From Siphonodentalium dalli (Eukaryota > Mollusca > Scaphopoda > Gadilida > Siphonodentaliidae): a DNA stretch of 64,000 bases. Both the position numbers and the translations under genes were made by a program. Position 1 is the first letter of the stretch; each line of letters starts with the position of its first letter. Location: contig CP136061.1 of NCBI GenBank assembly GCA_032622095.1, positions 194,130,369 to 194,194,368 of the forward strand, given 5' to 3'. The notes under the pieces were generated by a model. That model did no database searches. It had not been told where the DNA came from and saw only the letters and a program-made list of their open reading frames with translations. Shown here piece after piece: positions 22,725-33,189 of this stretch.

Positions 22725-23010
22725 TTCGGAGAATCGGACCTTCGGAGAATCGGACCTTCGGAGTTATGGGCCGTCGGAGAATCGGGCCTTCGGAGTTATA
22801 GGTCTTCGGAATTATAGGTCTTCGGAGAATCGGCCCTTCGGAGTTATGGGCTTTCAGAGAATCGGATCTTCGGAGTTATGGGCCGTCGGAGAATCGGATC
22901 TTCGGAGTTATGGGCCGTCGGAGAATCGGGTCTTCGGAGTTGTGGGCCGTCGGAGAATCGGGTCTTCGGAGTTGTGGGCCTTCGTAGTAATAGGTCTTCG
23001 GAAAATCGGT
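22725..23010 (+). repeat. 16-bp TTCGGAGNNNN array, right arm
   Basis: TCGGAG falls at 22726, 22742, 22758, 22774, 22790 and 22806 with exact 16-bp steps, and continues to about 23008. Spacers alternate between AATCGGACCT and TTATGGGCCG types. It is inverted relative to 21735-22085, so a transcript could fold into a very long hairpin. Confidence 0.88.
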
Positions 23011-23669
23011 CTGACACCCAAAATTCTCCTAATGTTGACAAAGCATGACGTATTGTTGTATTTATCCCAATGAAAACTGAAATTAGCTGTCCTTTGAACC
23101 ACATATTGTTTCTATTTAATCCCTCGTTTTCTTTTAAAAAGCAATAACTTGTTTGGAGATATGACCTTTTGCTTACGCCAATGACGATTGGTTTCCGTGC
23201 TATAATGAAGTTGTGTTAATAAATACAGATTAAGCTAAATATGGTGGCAATCGCATGTGTCTATGAACTAAAAAGTGCCTATTCTACATTATAAATATTC
23301 ACTCATGTTCATCCTCATACAGAAATTTGTGGAACAATCACAAAATTTAAATCACCAGATGATCACGTGACTAACATGGAGATACGACCATATAGCACAC
23401 ATTTGAGAATTTACAAACACAAAACTGAAGTCACGTGGACAACCTGAAGCATCCGATTGGCTGCTGTTGGACATATGACCTTATAGCACGAATAATTGTG
23501 AAGATCGCTGTAGATACGACATTTTTGTCACTGGTTTGTGAGAATATTTGCCATCCAATGCAAAAACAGTTTGGCCCATCGGATTGGATTTTTTCTCACG
23601 ATTTGAATGATATCAAATACTCTTTTCCCGCCAAAATGGAGTTACGCCCTTATAGCCCTGATGCGACGT

Positions 23670-24460
23670 AATGTTTACAAAAATATCACTGTTTTTGTGT
23701 ATATATAGATCTGCCTGTCCAATTATTGGGAGCTACATGTATAAATCAGCGTGTCCGATTATTGGGAGCTACAAAAGTCCAAATATTAAGGGTTCAATAA
23801 TTTCTTCGTAACCCCACCAAACTGAATCAATTAAAAGGATCATTAATTTGAAACCATAATCAAAGTTGTGGGCCATAAATTAACTGAGAAAATTAATGTT
23901 TTTCGGCAATAGGTAATGCTATATGTTTTGTAAACATTCAATCAGGGACTTTAACGGAGAAACCTGAGTGTCTTTTCGGATTCGTTTGCATATGCAAATT
24001 AGGTTGAAAGATCAAAGTACGAGTTCACCATTGGCAGTCGCCATACAATACACACTTTCAGTATTTTAATTGTGTGAATGGTGTATTGGGGATTTCATAA
24101 TATAAATAGCAGTTGGGACCACATGTATGCGCCCACACAAGGTGACAAGTCGTGGAAGTTTATTTCAAGTTTGCAGCGAATGATGAGACAAAATAATTCG
24201 GTTCAGATGATTTATCAAAATTGATTTTAACATCAGCACATGGACTGAAAGTGAATCACATGTATCGCAATACGATTTCTCATGATACTTGTATCGTATC
24301 TTGTGAAGTGTATTGCGAATTCGCGATACAAAAATATCACCTATTTTGACGTCAAATAGAAAAATTACACATATTTAGTGTTTTGTTCTAGAAATTTAAG
24401 TAGATAATCTTCACAGAACATGGTTTTTGCGTATAGTCACTATCGTGATACACTACATAA
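23670..24460 (+). repeat. 0.85-kb direct duplicate, right copy
   Basis: Pairs with 20701-21560. The two copies enclose about 2.1 kb with the mirrored 16-bp arrays. They do not start TG or end CA and no primer-binding site or polypurine tract was seen, so an LTR reading is not favoured. Confidence 0.8.
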
Positions 24461-24913
24461 ATCACTGTATCAGCGTGTCCGATTATTGGGAGTTACAAAA
24501 GTCCAAATACTAAGAGCTGTTTTGTGTATATATAGATCTGCCTGTCCAATTATTGGGAGCTACATGTATTAATTGGCGTGTCCGATTATTGGGAGCTACA
24601 AAAGTGCTCGTGTGATAAGGGGGGTAACTGCAAAATTAGTCCATCGGATGGACTGGCTAAAAGTCCAAATTTTAGGAGGTTAATTATAAATAATGTTTTT
24701 CTGAGAGAAAACCTCATAAATATTGTTTGTATGAACATTTGTCAAATTATTAGGAGCTTAGCTCACAATATTTGTTAGCTCCTAACTATGGGCTAGACAA
24801 ACTTTTTAGCTCATAAACATCAAAAGTTTGAACGGACGGACGTACGGACACACGGACGGACGCACGGACAGGTGCAAAACAGTATACCCCCTTTTTTTTT
24901 TAAAGGGGGTATA

Positions 24914-25920
24914 ATTAGTCATGGCTGTTGACATGTAGATGGGAACGAGTCATTTTGGAGTCATTCGGGAAAAAGACATTGCCGCCAGCAGCCATCTTGG
25001 ATTTCAAAATTCAATCCATTAGCATGGGCTACAGGCTGGAGTGTTTGTCTGATCAACATAAAATTTGTCGTGGAAGTTAAAGGTACTCAATCCGATTAAG
25101 CACCCTTAAGTTACTGTTTCTTTGGCTTCAGGGGTAACAAATATTTGATCCGATTCGAGAAATCCACCCTTCAAAGCTCAGAGTGAAATTACTGACAAAT
25201 TGCGGGTGTAAGATGGATAACTCTAAAATCAAGTGGTTATTATTGTTAATCATTATGGAATTTGTCATGAACATTAACATGTAGATGGGAATGAGTCATT
25301 TTGGGGTCATTCGGACAAAAAAAACAGTGCCATCTTTGATTTCAAATCCAATCCATTAGTATGGGCTACAGGCTGGACTGTTTGTCTCATCATCATGAAA
25401 TTTGTCATTGATGTTAATGTAGATGGGAGCGAGTCATTTTGGGGTTATTCGGCCATCTTGGATTTTACTCTTTGCATGTTTGCATGACTAAATCCTTGGG
25501 CAAAACCTAGACCACATCCCTCATCTGAGTATCACCAAACTTCTTATGAATCATCGGGGTGACCTCTAGATGGGAGCCATCAAAGTTTTCAGAATTTCAT
25601 TGAAAACATGGTGGTCATCTTGGATTTTACTCTTTGCATGACTAAATCCTTTAGCACACCCTACAGTCCACTTCCCTCATCCGATCATCACAAAACTTAA
25701 AACTGATATTGATCTACTAGATGGGAGCCATCAAATGTTTTTAAATTTCATTGGAAAACATGGCCACCAGTGGCGATCTTGGATTTAACTTTATATATAC
25801 ATGTATCTCTTCATGTTAATATCTATTATTACCTAGACATTTCAAGTTTCCTCATTCCTAATCACTCCATTGACTGTAACACATGGAATTATCCCCTCTC
25901 GAAGTTGAGCTACAGTGTCA
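24914..25920 (+). repeat. CCATCTTGG family, block C, right part
   Basis: Continues the block split by the 6.7-kb element and ends with the family tail TCTCGAAGTTGAGCTACAGTG. A half copy of the TTAAAGGTACTCAAT element is inserted at about 25080-25255. Confidence 0.78.
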
Positions 25921-26034
25921 TTGACAGTTTCTTTTCTAATTTTGAGGGGTGTGGATTGTCATCACATTCTTCTATATTGTTTTTGGAGCTTCGCATTAAT
26001 ATAAAATATAGTAATAAATACAGGCCTCAAAATA

Positions 26035-26300
26035 TTGTGGTGTAAACATTTGCAGAATGAGGTCCCTAGAGGTGAATTTGGTGATGCTATCCCACATAGT
26101 GGGCTAGCATCACTAAATTCACCCTCTGGGGACCACATTCTGGATGGCCTAATCTGCTATGGGAGACCTAGACACAGGTTTAATTTCCCAGATGGTGATG
26201 ATTGTTTTGCATACCCAATTGGACACCTCAATTATGCATTGTGTCATCTGCCAAATTGGCGATATAGAGAAAATAAACTACAAAAGAAAACTAAACAAGA
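26035..26300. repeat. Double-hairpin MITE copy
   Basis: GCAGAATGAGGTCCCTAGAG...CCTCTGGGGACCACATTCTG hairpin followed by GCTATGGGAGACCTAGACAC and a second, diverged hairpin ending GGCGATATAGAGAAAATAAAC. Confidence 0.75.
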
Positions 26301-26302
26301 GA

Positions 26303-26584
26303 AGAAGTCATTTTAAGAATTACTATGGGGGGAAAGAGTTATGGCCCTGGCTTCGCAACTATTTGACCAAGTGACCTCATTTGAACAAATCTGAATGTGA
26401 GTGACCTAGGGAACATCCACACCAAATATGAACCCATTCGGTCTTATGGTTCCGGAGAAGAAGATGTTTAAAGAATTGTTGACAGACGGACGGACACGTG
26501 GGCGGACGGACAGATGGATGGACAATGGACGAGGAGTGATGACTATAGCTCCACCGGAGACTTCGTCTCAGGTGAGCTAAAAAC
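26303..26584 (-). repeat. AGCTCACCTGAG family copy, minus sense
   Basis: Ends GGAGACTTCGTCTCAGGTGAGC after a GGACGGAC run. Body words CCAAATATGAACCCATTCGG and AAGAATTACTATGG match the family in reverse. It lies in intron 1-2 territory of CYB561D2, near the 38-bp exon. Confidence 0.78.
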
Positions 26585-26624
26585 TTGTTAATTGATAATC
26601 AAGATACTTTCCAGAGAAGACGAG

Positions 26625-26755
26625 GGCTATGGAGAATGACGTTCCCAGAGGGTGAATTTAGTGATGTTAGTCCACTGAGTGGGGCAGCATCACTAAATTC
26701 ACCCTCTGGGGACCTCATTCTGCAAATGTCCAGCAACATATGTTGAGGCCTGAAT
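26625..26755. repeat. Hairpin MITE next to the 38-bp exon
   Basis: GACGTTCCCAGAGGGTGAAT...ATTCACCCTCTGGGGACCTC, then ATTCTGCAAATGTCCAGC and GAGGCCTGAA. It ends only about 10 bp from the donor of CYB561D2 exon 2, within intron 2. Confidence 0.75.
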
Positions 26756-26765
26756 AAATACTTAC

Positions 26766-26803
26766 AGCTAGAGTCATGAGTGCAGGATGCCATGAGAAGA
26801 GAG
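26766..26803 (-). CDS. CYB561D2: CYB561D2-type cytochrome b561, exon 2 (38-bp exon)
   Basis: Tiny exon flanked by acceptor TTATTTTTCAG and donor GTAAGTAT on the minus strand. It encodes LFSWHPALMTLA, which carries the first of the four expected heme histidines in the family motif SWHP. Its first two bases (CT) complete the codon begun by the last base of exon 1 (A), giving ACT, threonine. Its last codon ends exactly at the donor, in phase with exon 3. Joined to exon 3 it reads LFSWHPALMTLA then FAFFMFEG, matching the vertebrate pattern LFSWHPVLMSLA followed by a phenylalanine-rich helix. The exon is shorter than most, and lies between a hairpin repeat and a foldback MITE. Confidence 0.9.
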
Positions 26804-26871
26804 CTGAAAAATAAGAGCTTTTGTATATTAATTTGAATAGGTGAAGGCTCAGTATGATGGGTTCTTTGCTA

Positions 26872-27084
26872 CAGTTACGCTCTAAATAATTGACTCCTTA
26901 ACCACAGCAGAATTATGGGTAACTTTTCAGGATTTAGTCAGAAATATGGCTTGTTGCCATTCATCGGAAAGCTCTCCCCGAGAGGTTTCCGATGAATGGC
27001 AACAAGCCATATTTCCGACTAAATCCTGAAAAGTTACCCATAATTCTGCTGTGGTTAAGGAGTCGATTAATTAGAGCATTACTG
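26872..27084. mobile_element. TA-flanked foldback MITE
   Basis: Almost wholly palindromic, with arms of about 100 bp: CAGTTACGCTCTAA... pairs with ...TTAGAGCATTACTG. Arm words include ACCACAGCAGAATTATGGGT and ATGGCTTGTTGCCATTCATC. A TA dinucleotide flanks both sides, as in Tc1/mariner-type insertions. Relatives are at 32822-33035 and, shortened, 40848-40957. Confidence 0.82.
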
Positions 27085-27597
27085 TACATACCGGACGTGC
27101 GTGGCTAGAGAGGTTTTATATGAAGTTAAAGGGGGACTGTACTTAAATTTCCTGTATTTGAGAGATAGCATGAACTTTATGCCAAGTGTGAGTACCAATG
27201 GAAATGGACATCGCTCTGGAATAAAACATGTCAGTCGACCAAAATCTCCCAACTTTCACTGTCTACTGTCAGTACTGAGTACGACTAGAGTATGACTCGA
27301 CGGGCATTAAAATATTTTACGACTGGCAGCAATACCAGAATGCAATAAATAGAATGCTCATCATCGAGAAATTCTTGTACAATTTTCAGGCAAATGTATC
27401 AAATAAAATGTTACATTATTTCATATTTGTCCCAGAAATTTATTAATTTTATTTTATTATCAGCGGGTGTTATCAGTATTCACCCCTGTATCAACATAAA
27501 TTTTTACCTGATTATGACAGGCAAGAATACCGAACAACCGAGAGCTGGACCGGACAGCCTCTTCACTGGACCGGACCACATCTCTACATTGTGCTTA
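27085..27597. other. No gene or element recognised
   Basis: Intronic DNA of the CYB561D2 gene between the MITE and the 20-bp arrays. No exon-like signal with family similarity was found. Confidence 0.4.
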
Positions 27598-28885
27598 AAT
27601 GCAATTGATTTCGCTTAAGCACAAATAATTATGCTTAAGCACAAATGATTATTCTTAAGCACAATTGATTGCGGTTAAGTGCAATGATTGCACTGAAGGG
27701 CTTTGCTAACCCATTTTCAACCCAAATTTGATGGGAGTCAACATAAAGGATTATGTTTACTTTTATTAGTAATCATAGCAACCAAACCCATGGATGCACG
27801 ATTTTAAGAGTATAAATCATGGTGGATTATCTTAGAAATACAAAATGTGAACTTTATAGAGGTTTTTAAAATATTTATTTCGAACCCAAACCTAACAAAC
27901 ACAAAATCAATTTCTAAGAAAAAAATATGGAAATTTGTACTGAATACTGTGAAGAATGATGAACAATAAAAATATAATCCATCATTAATTATACTCTTAA
28001 AATGGTGCATCCAATGGCTTGGTCACTGTGATTACTAATATAAATGAACAAAATCCTTTATTTTTACTCCATCAAATTATGGGGAAAATGGGTTGACAAA
28101 CTAATTTGCACTAAAGCAATTCTATGTCTGTAAAATTTTGTGACATGACAAAGGTACGGTATCATCAGGACTGGTATGCGCTGTTTTCTGTATGAGGCAG
28201 ACATTGAAGTACAGAAAATTTTGTGGCTTTGCCTTCCTTTGACACTTTAAAATGGCAGACAGGTCTGGTTTAAAAGTTGGGATGTGTCAACTTTAGTATA
28301 ATAATAATAGTTCATTGGGAAGATTATGAGGTGTTAGTTCCATCATTTTGATTAAATAATGAATTGCCCATAGAGGCCAAATTCACATTTAATAATGAAT
28401 TGTGCTTGAAGCATAATTATTATGCTGAAGCACAATTGAAATTGATTTTGCTTAAGTGCAAGTAATTACGCTTAAGCGCAAATAATTACACTTAAGCGCA
28501 ATTGATTGCGCTAAAGCCCAAATAATTATGCTTAATTGTAATTATTTGTGCTTGAAGCATAATTATTTGTGCTTAAGTGTAATTGATTGCGATTAAGCAC
28601 AATTCATGGTTATATGGAACTAAACACCCCTGGAGAATAAATAGGTGTATCCATGACTCAACCTTAACCTACTAGATGCTAAGTGATACACAAGGTTATG
28701 CCATAGTTTATGGGTAGGTTAGATAGTAGTTCCAATTATGCATAAGCACAATACATTACGCATAAGCTCAATTAATTCTGCTAAAGCGCAATTAATTACG
28801 CTTGAGCATAAATTCTCTATTTGTAATTAATATGTGGTACCAGTATTTTCACTTAAGCATAATTATTTGTGCTTAAGGGCGATTC
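27598..28885. repeat. 20-bp CTTAAGCACAA arrays around a foldback core
   Basis: CTTAAG-type cores recur with an exact 20-bp step: 27614, 27634, 27654, 27674; then 28451, 28471, 28491, 28511, 28531, 28551; then 28741, 28761, 28781, 28801. The unit is about CTTAAGCACAAATAATTATG. Between the first two groups lies the foldback element 27696-28103. Twenty base pairs is close to two helical turns, so the cores all face one side of the helix. Confidence 0.85.
27696..28103. repeat. Short form of the 5876-7013 foldback element
   Basis: Starts AAGGGCTTTGCTAACCCATT and ends ATGGGTTGACAAAC. Arms share TTTAGAAATACAAAATGTGA-like and AGTAATCATAGCAACCAA words. It lacks the AGGTGACC word field of the larger copy. 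Confidence 0.75.
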
Positions 28886-29993
28886 TACCATGCTTAGGCC
28901 CAAAAAGTTCAAAAAATGAAAATTTTCAAACACATATGGCATCTTTTATAAGTATTTTTTCGGAAAGTATAGATTGCAAAGAATCTTTAAAGTATAGAAC
29001 GACTATTGCTTCATCAGTCACTAAAATGTTATACAGACTACAATTTGGGGATAAAATTTTGTTGAATATGGCAAAAGGATAGCTAATGAAATTAATATCT
29101 TGACAACTAACACATTGGCTATTCGAAACTTGGTGGTAAATACTATGTTAGTTTGAAAAAATATAGTTGCATTTGAAGTATGAGTATATTAATTTTGAAA
29201 TAGGGTCGATCATCAATATTTTTTTTCTTTCTGTGGGTGTATGGCTGAAATTTATAGACCGTCTATAAATTTCAGCCATAGTGGCGGTTTACACCCACAA
29301 ATGGGTAACATCAATGTATCGACAAGGTTTTATTCATTCAGAACCTCTAAATTCCAAATTGTACTAATTATTATGTAATAGAAAATTCCATGCTTATCAA
29401 GGCTGGACTATTAACAACCAGAGGCGAAATAAACTTGTCGGACCATCAATCGGGTGTTTGTGTCAATCACTCCCCACATGCCAGGGCAGGTTCCCAAAAT
29501 AGGAGTTAGAGCATAAAACGCTTTTTACAATTAAGTTTTTATAACAAATGGAGTTCATTTCAAGCGGAACTTATTATCAAGAAATTTCATTGTTCTTTAA
29601 TATCTTCTTGCTTAATACGTACTGTCTGTTTGGTCACACATGTAACGTTACGTGTGTGACATCATGAGAAAATGGTTAATATATGGGACTCAGGAGATCA
29701 TCCAGCCTAGAACTGGTGTGATCTGGGTATTATAACTTGATAACACTGATGCTCATAATCAGACATACTGCCTATAATATTTCGATCCGTGCTCTTAGTC
29801 AATGTATGCCTCCAGCTGAAACAGTAGTAGTATATAGTGCTCTTTGAAACGCTATAGTATATAGTGCTCTTTGTATGCCAACAGTAGTACATGTAATATA
29901 TATAGTTGGTTTGGCAGGGATGTGCGCAGAGAGTCTTTGCTGGTGGGATTCGATTTGCACTCCTCCCATTGGTTGGTATTTTCAAATTAGTAC
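28886..29993. other. No gene; perfect hairpin at 29242-29278
   Basis: Intronic DNA with no exon support. One perfect 18-bp-arm hairpin (TGGCTGAAATTTATAGAC, one-base loop, mirrored arm) at 29242-29278 is further bracketed by GGGTGTA and TACACCC. A short duplication (TATAGTATATAGTGCTCTTTG) lies near 29830-29870. Confidence 0.5.
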
Positions 29994-30001
29994 CTCGAAG
30001 T

Positions 30002-31232
30002 TAGGGCCCTGCGAACCTTAGATTTTAGGTCGAACCGAACCTTGAAACAGAATCATCATCTCGGTTTCGAATCGAACCGAACCTCGAACCCAAACACCGA
30101 CCGTGTTGTTGTAGACTCATGATACAGTGGACAATCAGAACAGTTAACTAGTGGACATTATTATAGTAAAATCAACAGTTGTTTAAGTGTTGATCATCTA
30201 CACCATAAGATAATTACATAATAAAGAATTATTTTATATTGGAGATGGATATATGCTGTTTATTCGTCCGCGACTTTGGTTTCAAATCTCCGCATTTTGT
30301 GTTCTGATCTTTTCTGTGTTTTTTTCGCAAGGGACTTACGATTTTTTATCGGAAAAGTAATAAACGTAGGGTCCCAAATAAGCACTGTGTAGGGGGAAAT
30401 TTCTCTTGTAAATAAATTAAGTACCTGTACGGCATATTAATATTGTAATAAGGACACTCAGTAACTATTAACAGACAGCTAAATTGTAGCAAGACATAAA
30501 AGCACTCGACCGGCAATTTATAACTCTGAAAACACACGACAAAGATCAAGGCATCACACAGTCACAAGACAAAGAGCATCGGGTAACATAATCATGTCAA
30601 TCATTTGTGCTGAAAAACAAGGACCACACCCTCTCCTCACTGTGATTGGTTGAATCCAATTTTAGACACTGAAGTGCTGCCCAGAAATACCGGTTTCAGC
30701 CAGTTTACAGAATTCAAAAAGGCTTGTTAGTTCTGTATTTATGTATGCATCCATAATCATAACTTGTTGTCTTGTTAGTTAGGTATAATCACATGTATAT
30801 TAGTATAATAATTGGAATAAAACAAACTTTGACGACAGACTGAGATGGAACACCAGAAATCTTATAGTTTTACTAAATAATTATTCCGAATTTGACATGT
30901 CCGACTGGACCGTTTAGCAGGAACAGAATAAAGCGATTATGCCAAAAGACCTCTTCAACGAAATATCACCCAGTTACCCCACCCGAGTAATGATCAAATT
31001 AATTATGTCCAATGTAAACATTGTAAGCATTCAGATTGAGCACAGTTGTGTGTGAACCAATTAATATACTGTATATTTACAATAAACAATTCCTACTATG
31101 CAAAATTTGCTCATTTTGCGGAACTAACGAAAAGGTTCTATATAAACGAATCCCGTCTAAGGTTTCGAACCGGACCGAATTATCACAGCAGTTTCGAATC
31201 GAACCGAAACTCAAACGGTTCGCAGGGGACTA
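30002..31232. mobile_element. Non-autonomous hAT-type element with perfect 8-bp TSD
   Basis: Starts TAGGGCCCTGCGAACC and ends GGTTCGCAGGGGACTA. It is flanked on both sides by CTCGAAGT (29994-30001 and 31233-31240), an exact 8-bp target site duplication as expected for hAT transposons. GAACCGAACC and TTCGAATCGAACCG repeats fill both sub-terminal regions. No transposase frame survives; a fragment near 30322 reads FFARDLRFF and resembles one in the element at 34315. Confidence 0.88.
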
Positions 31233-31240
31233 CTCGAAGT

Positions 31241-31781
31241 TTACAACTGTTGGATATATTGATCAAAATTGGAGGGGGTGAGGCAAGTGCCGGTTATGCT
31301 GAAGCTTCAGTACTATTTCGTAGTAGTGTGTTTCGTATAGCATCTGAACATAATGGACATGGTGTGTCTTATCTTTCATAAAAGTCCCACTTGGTTGGTT
31401 GGCGTGTCCCTCTGATAATTATTATATAATTCAACTTCCAAAACATCATCAGAAACTTCAAACGAGCCGCCAAATCGACAACACAACTGCCATTTTGCAC
31501 AATCAAGCAACTGTAAGTAGTGATCGACTAGTAAGTGCCACCATATACATTTTCTGGGGATTACATCATTGATAAATATAGCGTCACCAGAAATCTCCCA
31601 GGTAACCAGCACCCATTTCATTTGTAATTGGTCTTGGACCTAATGATGTAGTATCCGAAAATAGTAGCCCTGGGCAGAATTTACATTCTGTCCAAAGTGG
31701 GATGTTCTGACTTGGGACGTTTTGGGTAGCGGGTACATTCTGTCTATAAGTTATAACCCGATAATATTAATATAGGCCGTG
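31241..31781. other. No gene or element recognised
   Basis: Intronic DNA of the CYB561D2 gene. A minus-strand frame at 31376-31621 has no recognisable motif. Confidence 0.4.
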
Positions 31782-32497
31782 GCTAAAGAGCGATATAATG
31801 CTCTTCAGTACGGTACCAAACTCTAAAGAGCGGTATACCACTCTTTAGCTATATGGGCCTGACACGCTATTTTACAGAACGGTATCCCGCTCTTTAGCAT
31901 TGGGTGCTAAAGAGCGGTATACCGCTCGTTAGTACCAAACGCTAAAGAGTGGTATACCACTCTTTAGCTCTATGGGCCTGATACACAAAAGAACAGTATA
32001 CCGCTCTTTAGCGGTTGGTGCTAAAGAACGGTATACCGCTCTTCAGCGTTGGCGCTAAAGAACGGCATACTGCTATTAATGACAAATGCCAAAGAACGGT
32101 GTACCTGTAATACACTCAATGTGTGGTGTACACCGGTATATACCGCTATTTAGCTATACATCAGGTCAGGTACATCCTGAATTCCACTATTATAGTGGTA
32201 TTCCACTATTATAGTGGTATATGACTATAACATATTCATGTTTCCTTGATTTGTGTCGGGAATAGAAGACGGCGCATACCAGTGCACATCCAAATTTCAT
32301 TCTTAACAATATCGCAGCGAATGAACAGTCTTCCGACAAAATTTGTTGTGCAATCTTCTGCGCCAGCTTTGTTATTCAATAATGTTACTAATATATGCCT
32401 TCATAAATGACAATAACATGATGACTCAGTTGCTCTTTCATAACAACAATTAAACTAATTGAATGCTAATTGTGTTGCTTATACTAAGTTAAAGTGC

Positions 32498-32623
32498 GAT
32501 CTGGGGCGAAGTATCACGTCGAGTTGAAGAGGTCAGATCGCTGGATCAAACGAGCCGCCACAGGCGTCGAGTTTGATCCAGCGATCTGACCTCTTCAACG
32601 AGACGTGATGCGAAGCCCAGATC
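32498..32623. repeat. 126-bp foldback with 55-bp arms
   Basis: GATCTGGGGCGAAGTATCAC...GTGATGCGAAGCCCAGATC with the inner arm AGAGGTCAGATCGCTGGATC perfectly mirrored. The loop is GAGCCGCCACAGGCG. GC content is higher than in the surroundings. Confidence 0.85.
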
Positions 32624-32821
32624 AATTCACTGCAGCGATAACAGGTTTATTATATGACATGCTTTTTATTTAAAAAGCACAATTTCTCTATTTAATTATG
32701 AAATGAAACCAATTGCACATGCTCGCTAGTATCAAAAATAAAGAAAGAACTGTCCTGCTTTTTCTGGTCATGCGCAGTATGCGAGATAGAGAAGGGTGGT
32801 ATGACATCGGATCAAACTGTA

Positions 32822-33035
32822 CAGTAATGCCCAAAGTAATTGACCCCTTAACCACACCAGGATTATGGAAAAAAAATTCAGGATTTAGTTGGAAATATGG
32901 CTTGTTGCCATTCGTTGGAAAGCTCTCGTCGAGAGCTTTCCGATGAATGGCAACAAGCCATATTTCCAACTAAATCCTCAAAAATTACCCATAATTCCGC
33001 TGTGGTTAAGTGGTCAATTACTTTGGGCATTACTG
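32822..33035. mobile_element. TA-flanked foldback MITE, second copy
   Basis: CAGTAATGCCCAAAGTAATT... pairs with ...AATTACTTTGGGCATTACTG. It is flanked by TA and shares ATATGGCTTGTTGCCATTC with 26872-27084. At the centre GAGAGCTTTCC and GGAAAGCTCTC meet with almost no loop. Confidence 0.85.
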
Positions 33036-33189
33036 TAGCTGATCCGATGGTCGGGAAATGATCACTTTACTATAGTGGTATTGGGGAATGAAAAACGATA
33101 GTCATATAATAAAGAGCGGTATACCGTTCTTTAGCCCTCAGTGATAAAGAGCGGTATACCGCTCTTTAGCCACTCCAATTAATATAAAC

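Larger units (their letters stand above)
18198..24913 (-). mobile_element. 6.7-kb composite non-coding element inserted in block C
   Basis: Read on the minus strand it starts TATACCCCCTTTAAAAAA with a mirrored AAAGGGGGTATA, then GTTTTGCACCTGTCCG and TCCG-rich sequence. It ends with a six-unit 174-bp tandem array and ACGACAGTCCATCTCTTGT. A second member with both ends but different cargo is at 41582-43312 on the plus strand. The insertion site is readable because the flanks rejoin in the family repeat. No protein-coding frame of note is present. Conserved ends plus an internal tandem array resemble Helentron-associated (HINE) elements known from bivalves; this is an inference, since no Rep/helicase is present. 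Confidence 0.75.
31782..33170. repeat. Element bounded by arrays of a 28-bp palindrome
   Basis: About eight variants of a perfect-dyad unit (half site GCTAAAGAGCGGTA, then its mirror) lie at 31782-32110, with two more at 33110-33170. Next to both arrays is CCACTATTATAGTGG or ACTATAGTGG plus ATGACTAT in mirrored order, so the region is one foldback element. Within it sit two other insertions (32498-32623 and 32822-33035). Confidence 0.82.

Noticed and set aside
20701-24460. LTR retrotransposon reading of the 0.85-kb direct repeats
   Set aside because: No TG...CA ends, primer-binding site, polypurine tract or gag/pol frame is visible, and the repeats sit inside a larger element with its own ends.
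27598-28885. CRISPR-like array (regular 20-bp period)
   Set aside because: The repeat has no unique spacers of constant length, the context is a eukaryotic intron, and the unit is a simple tandem.
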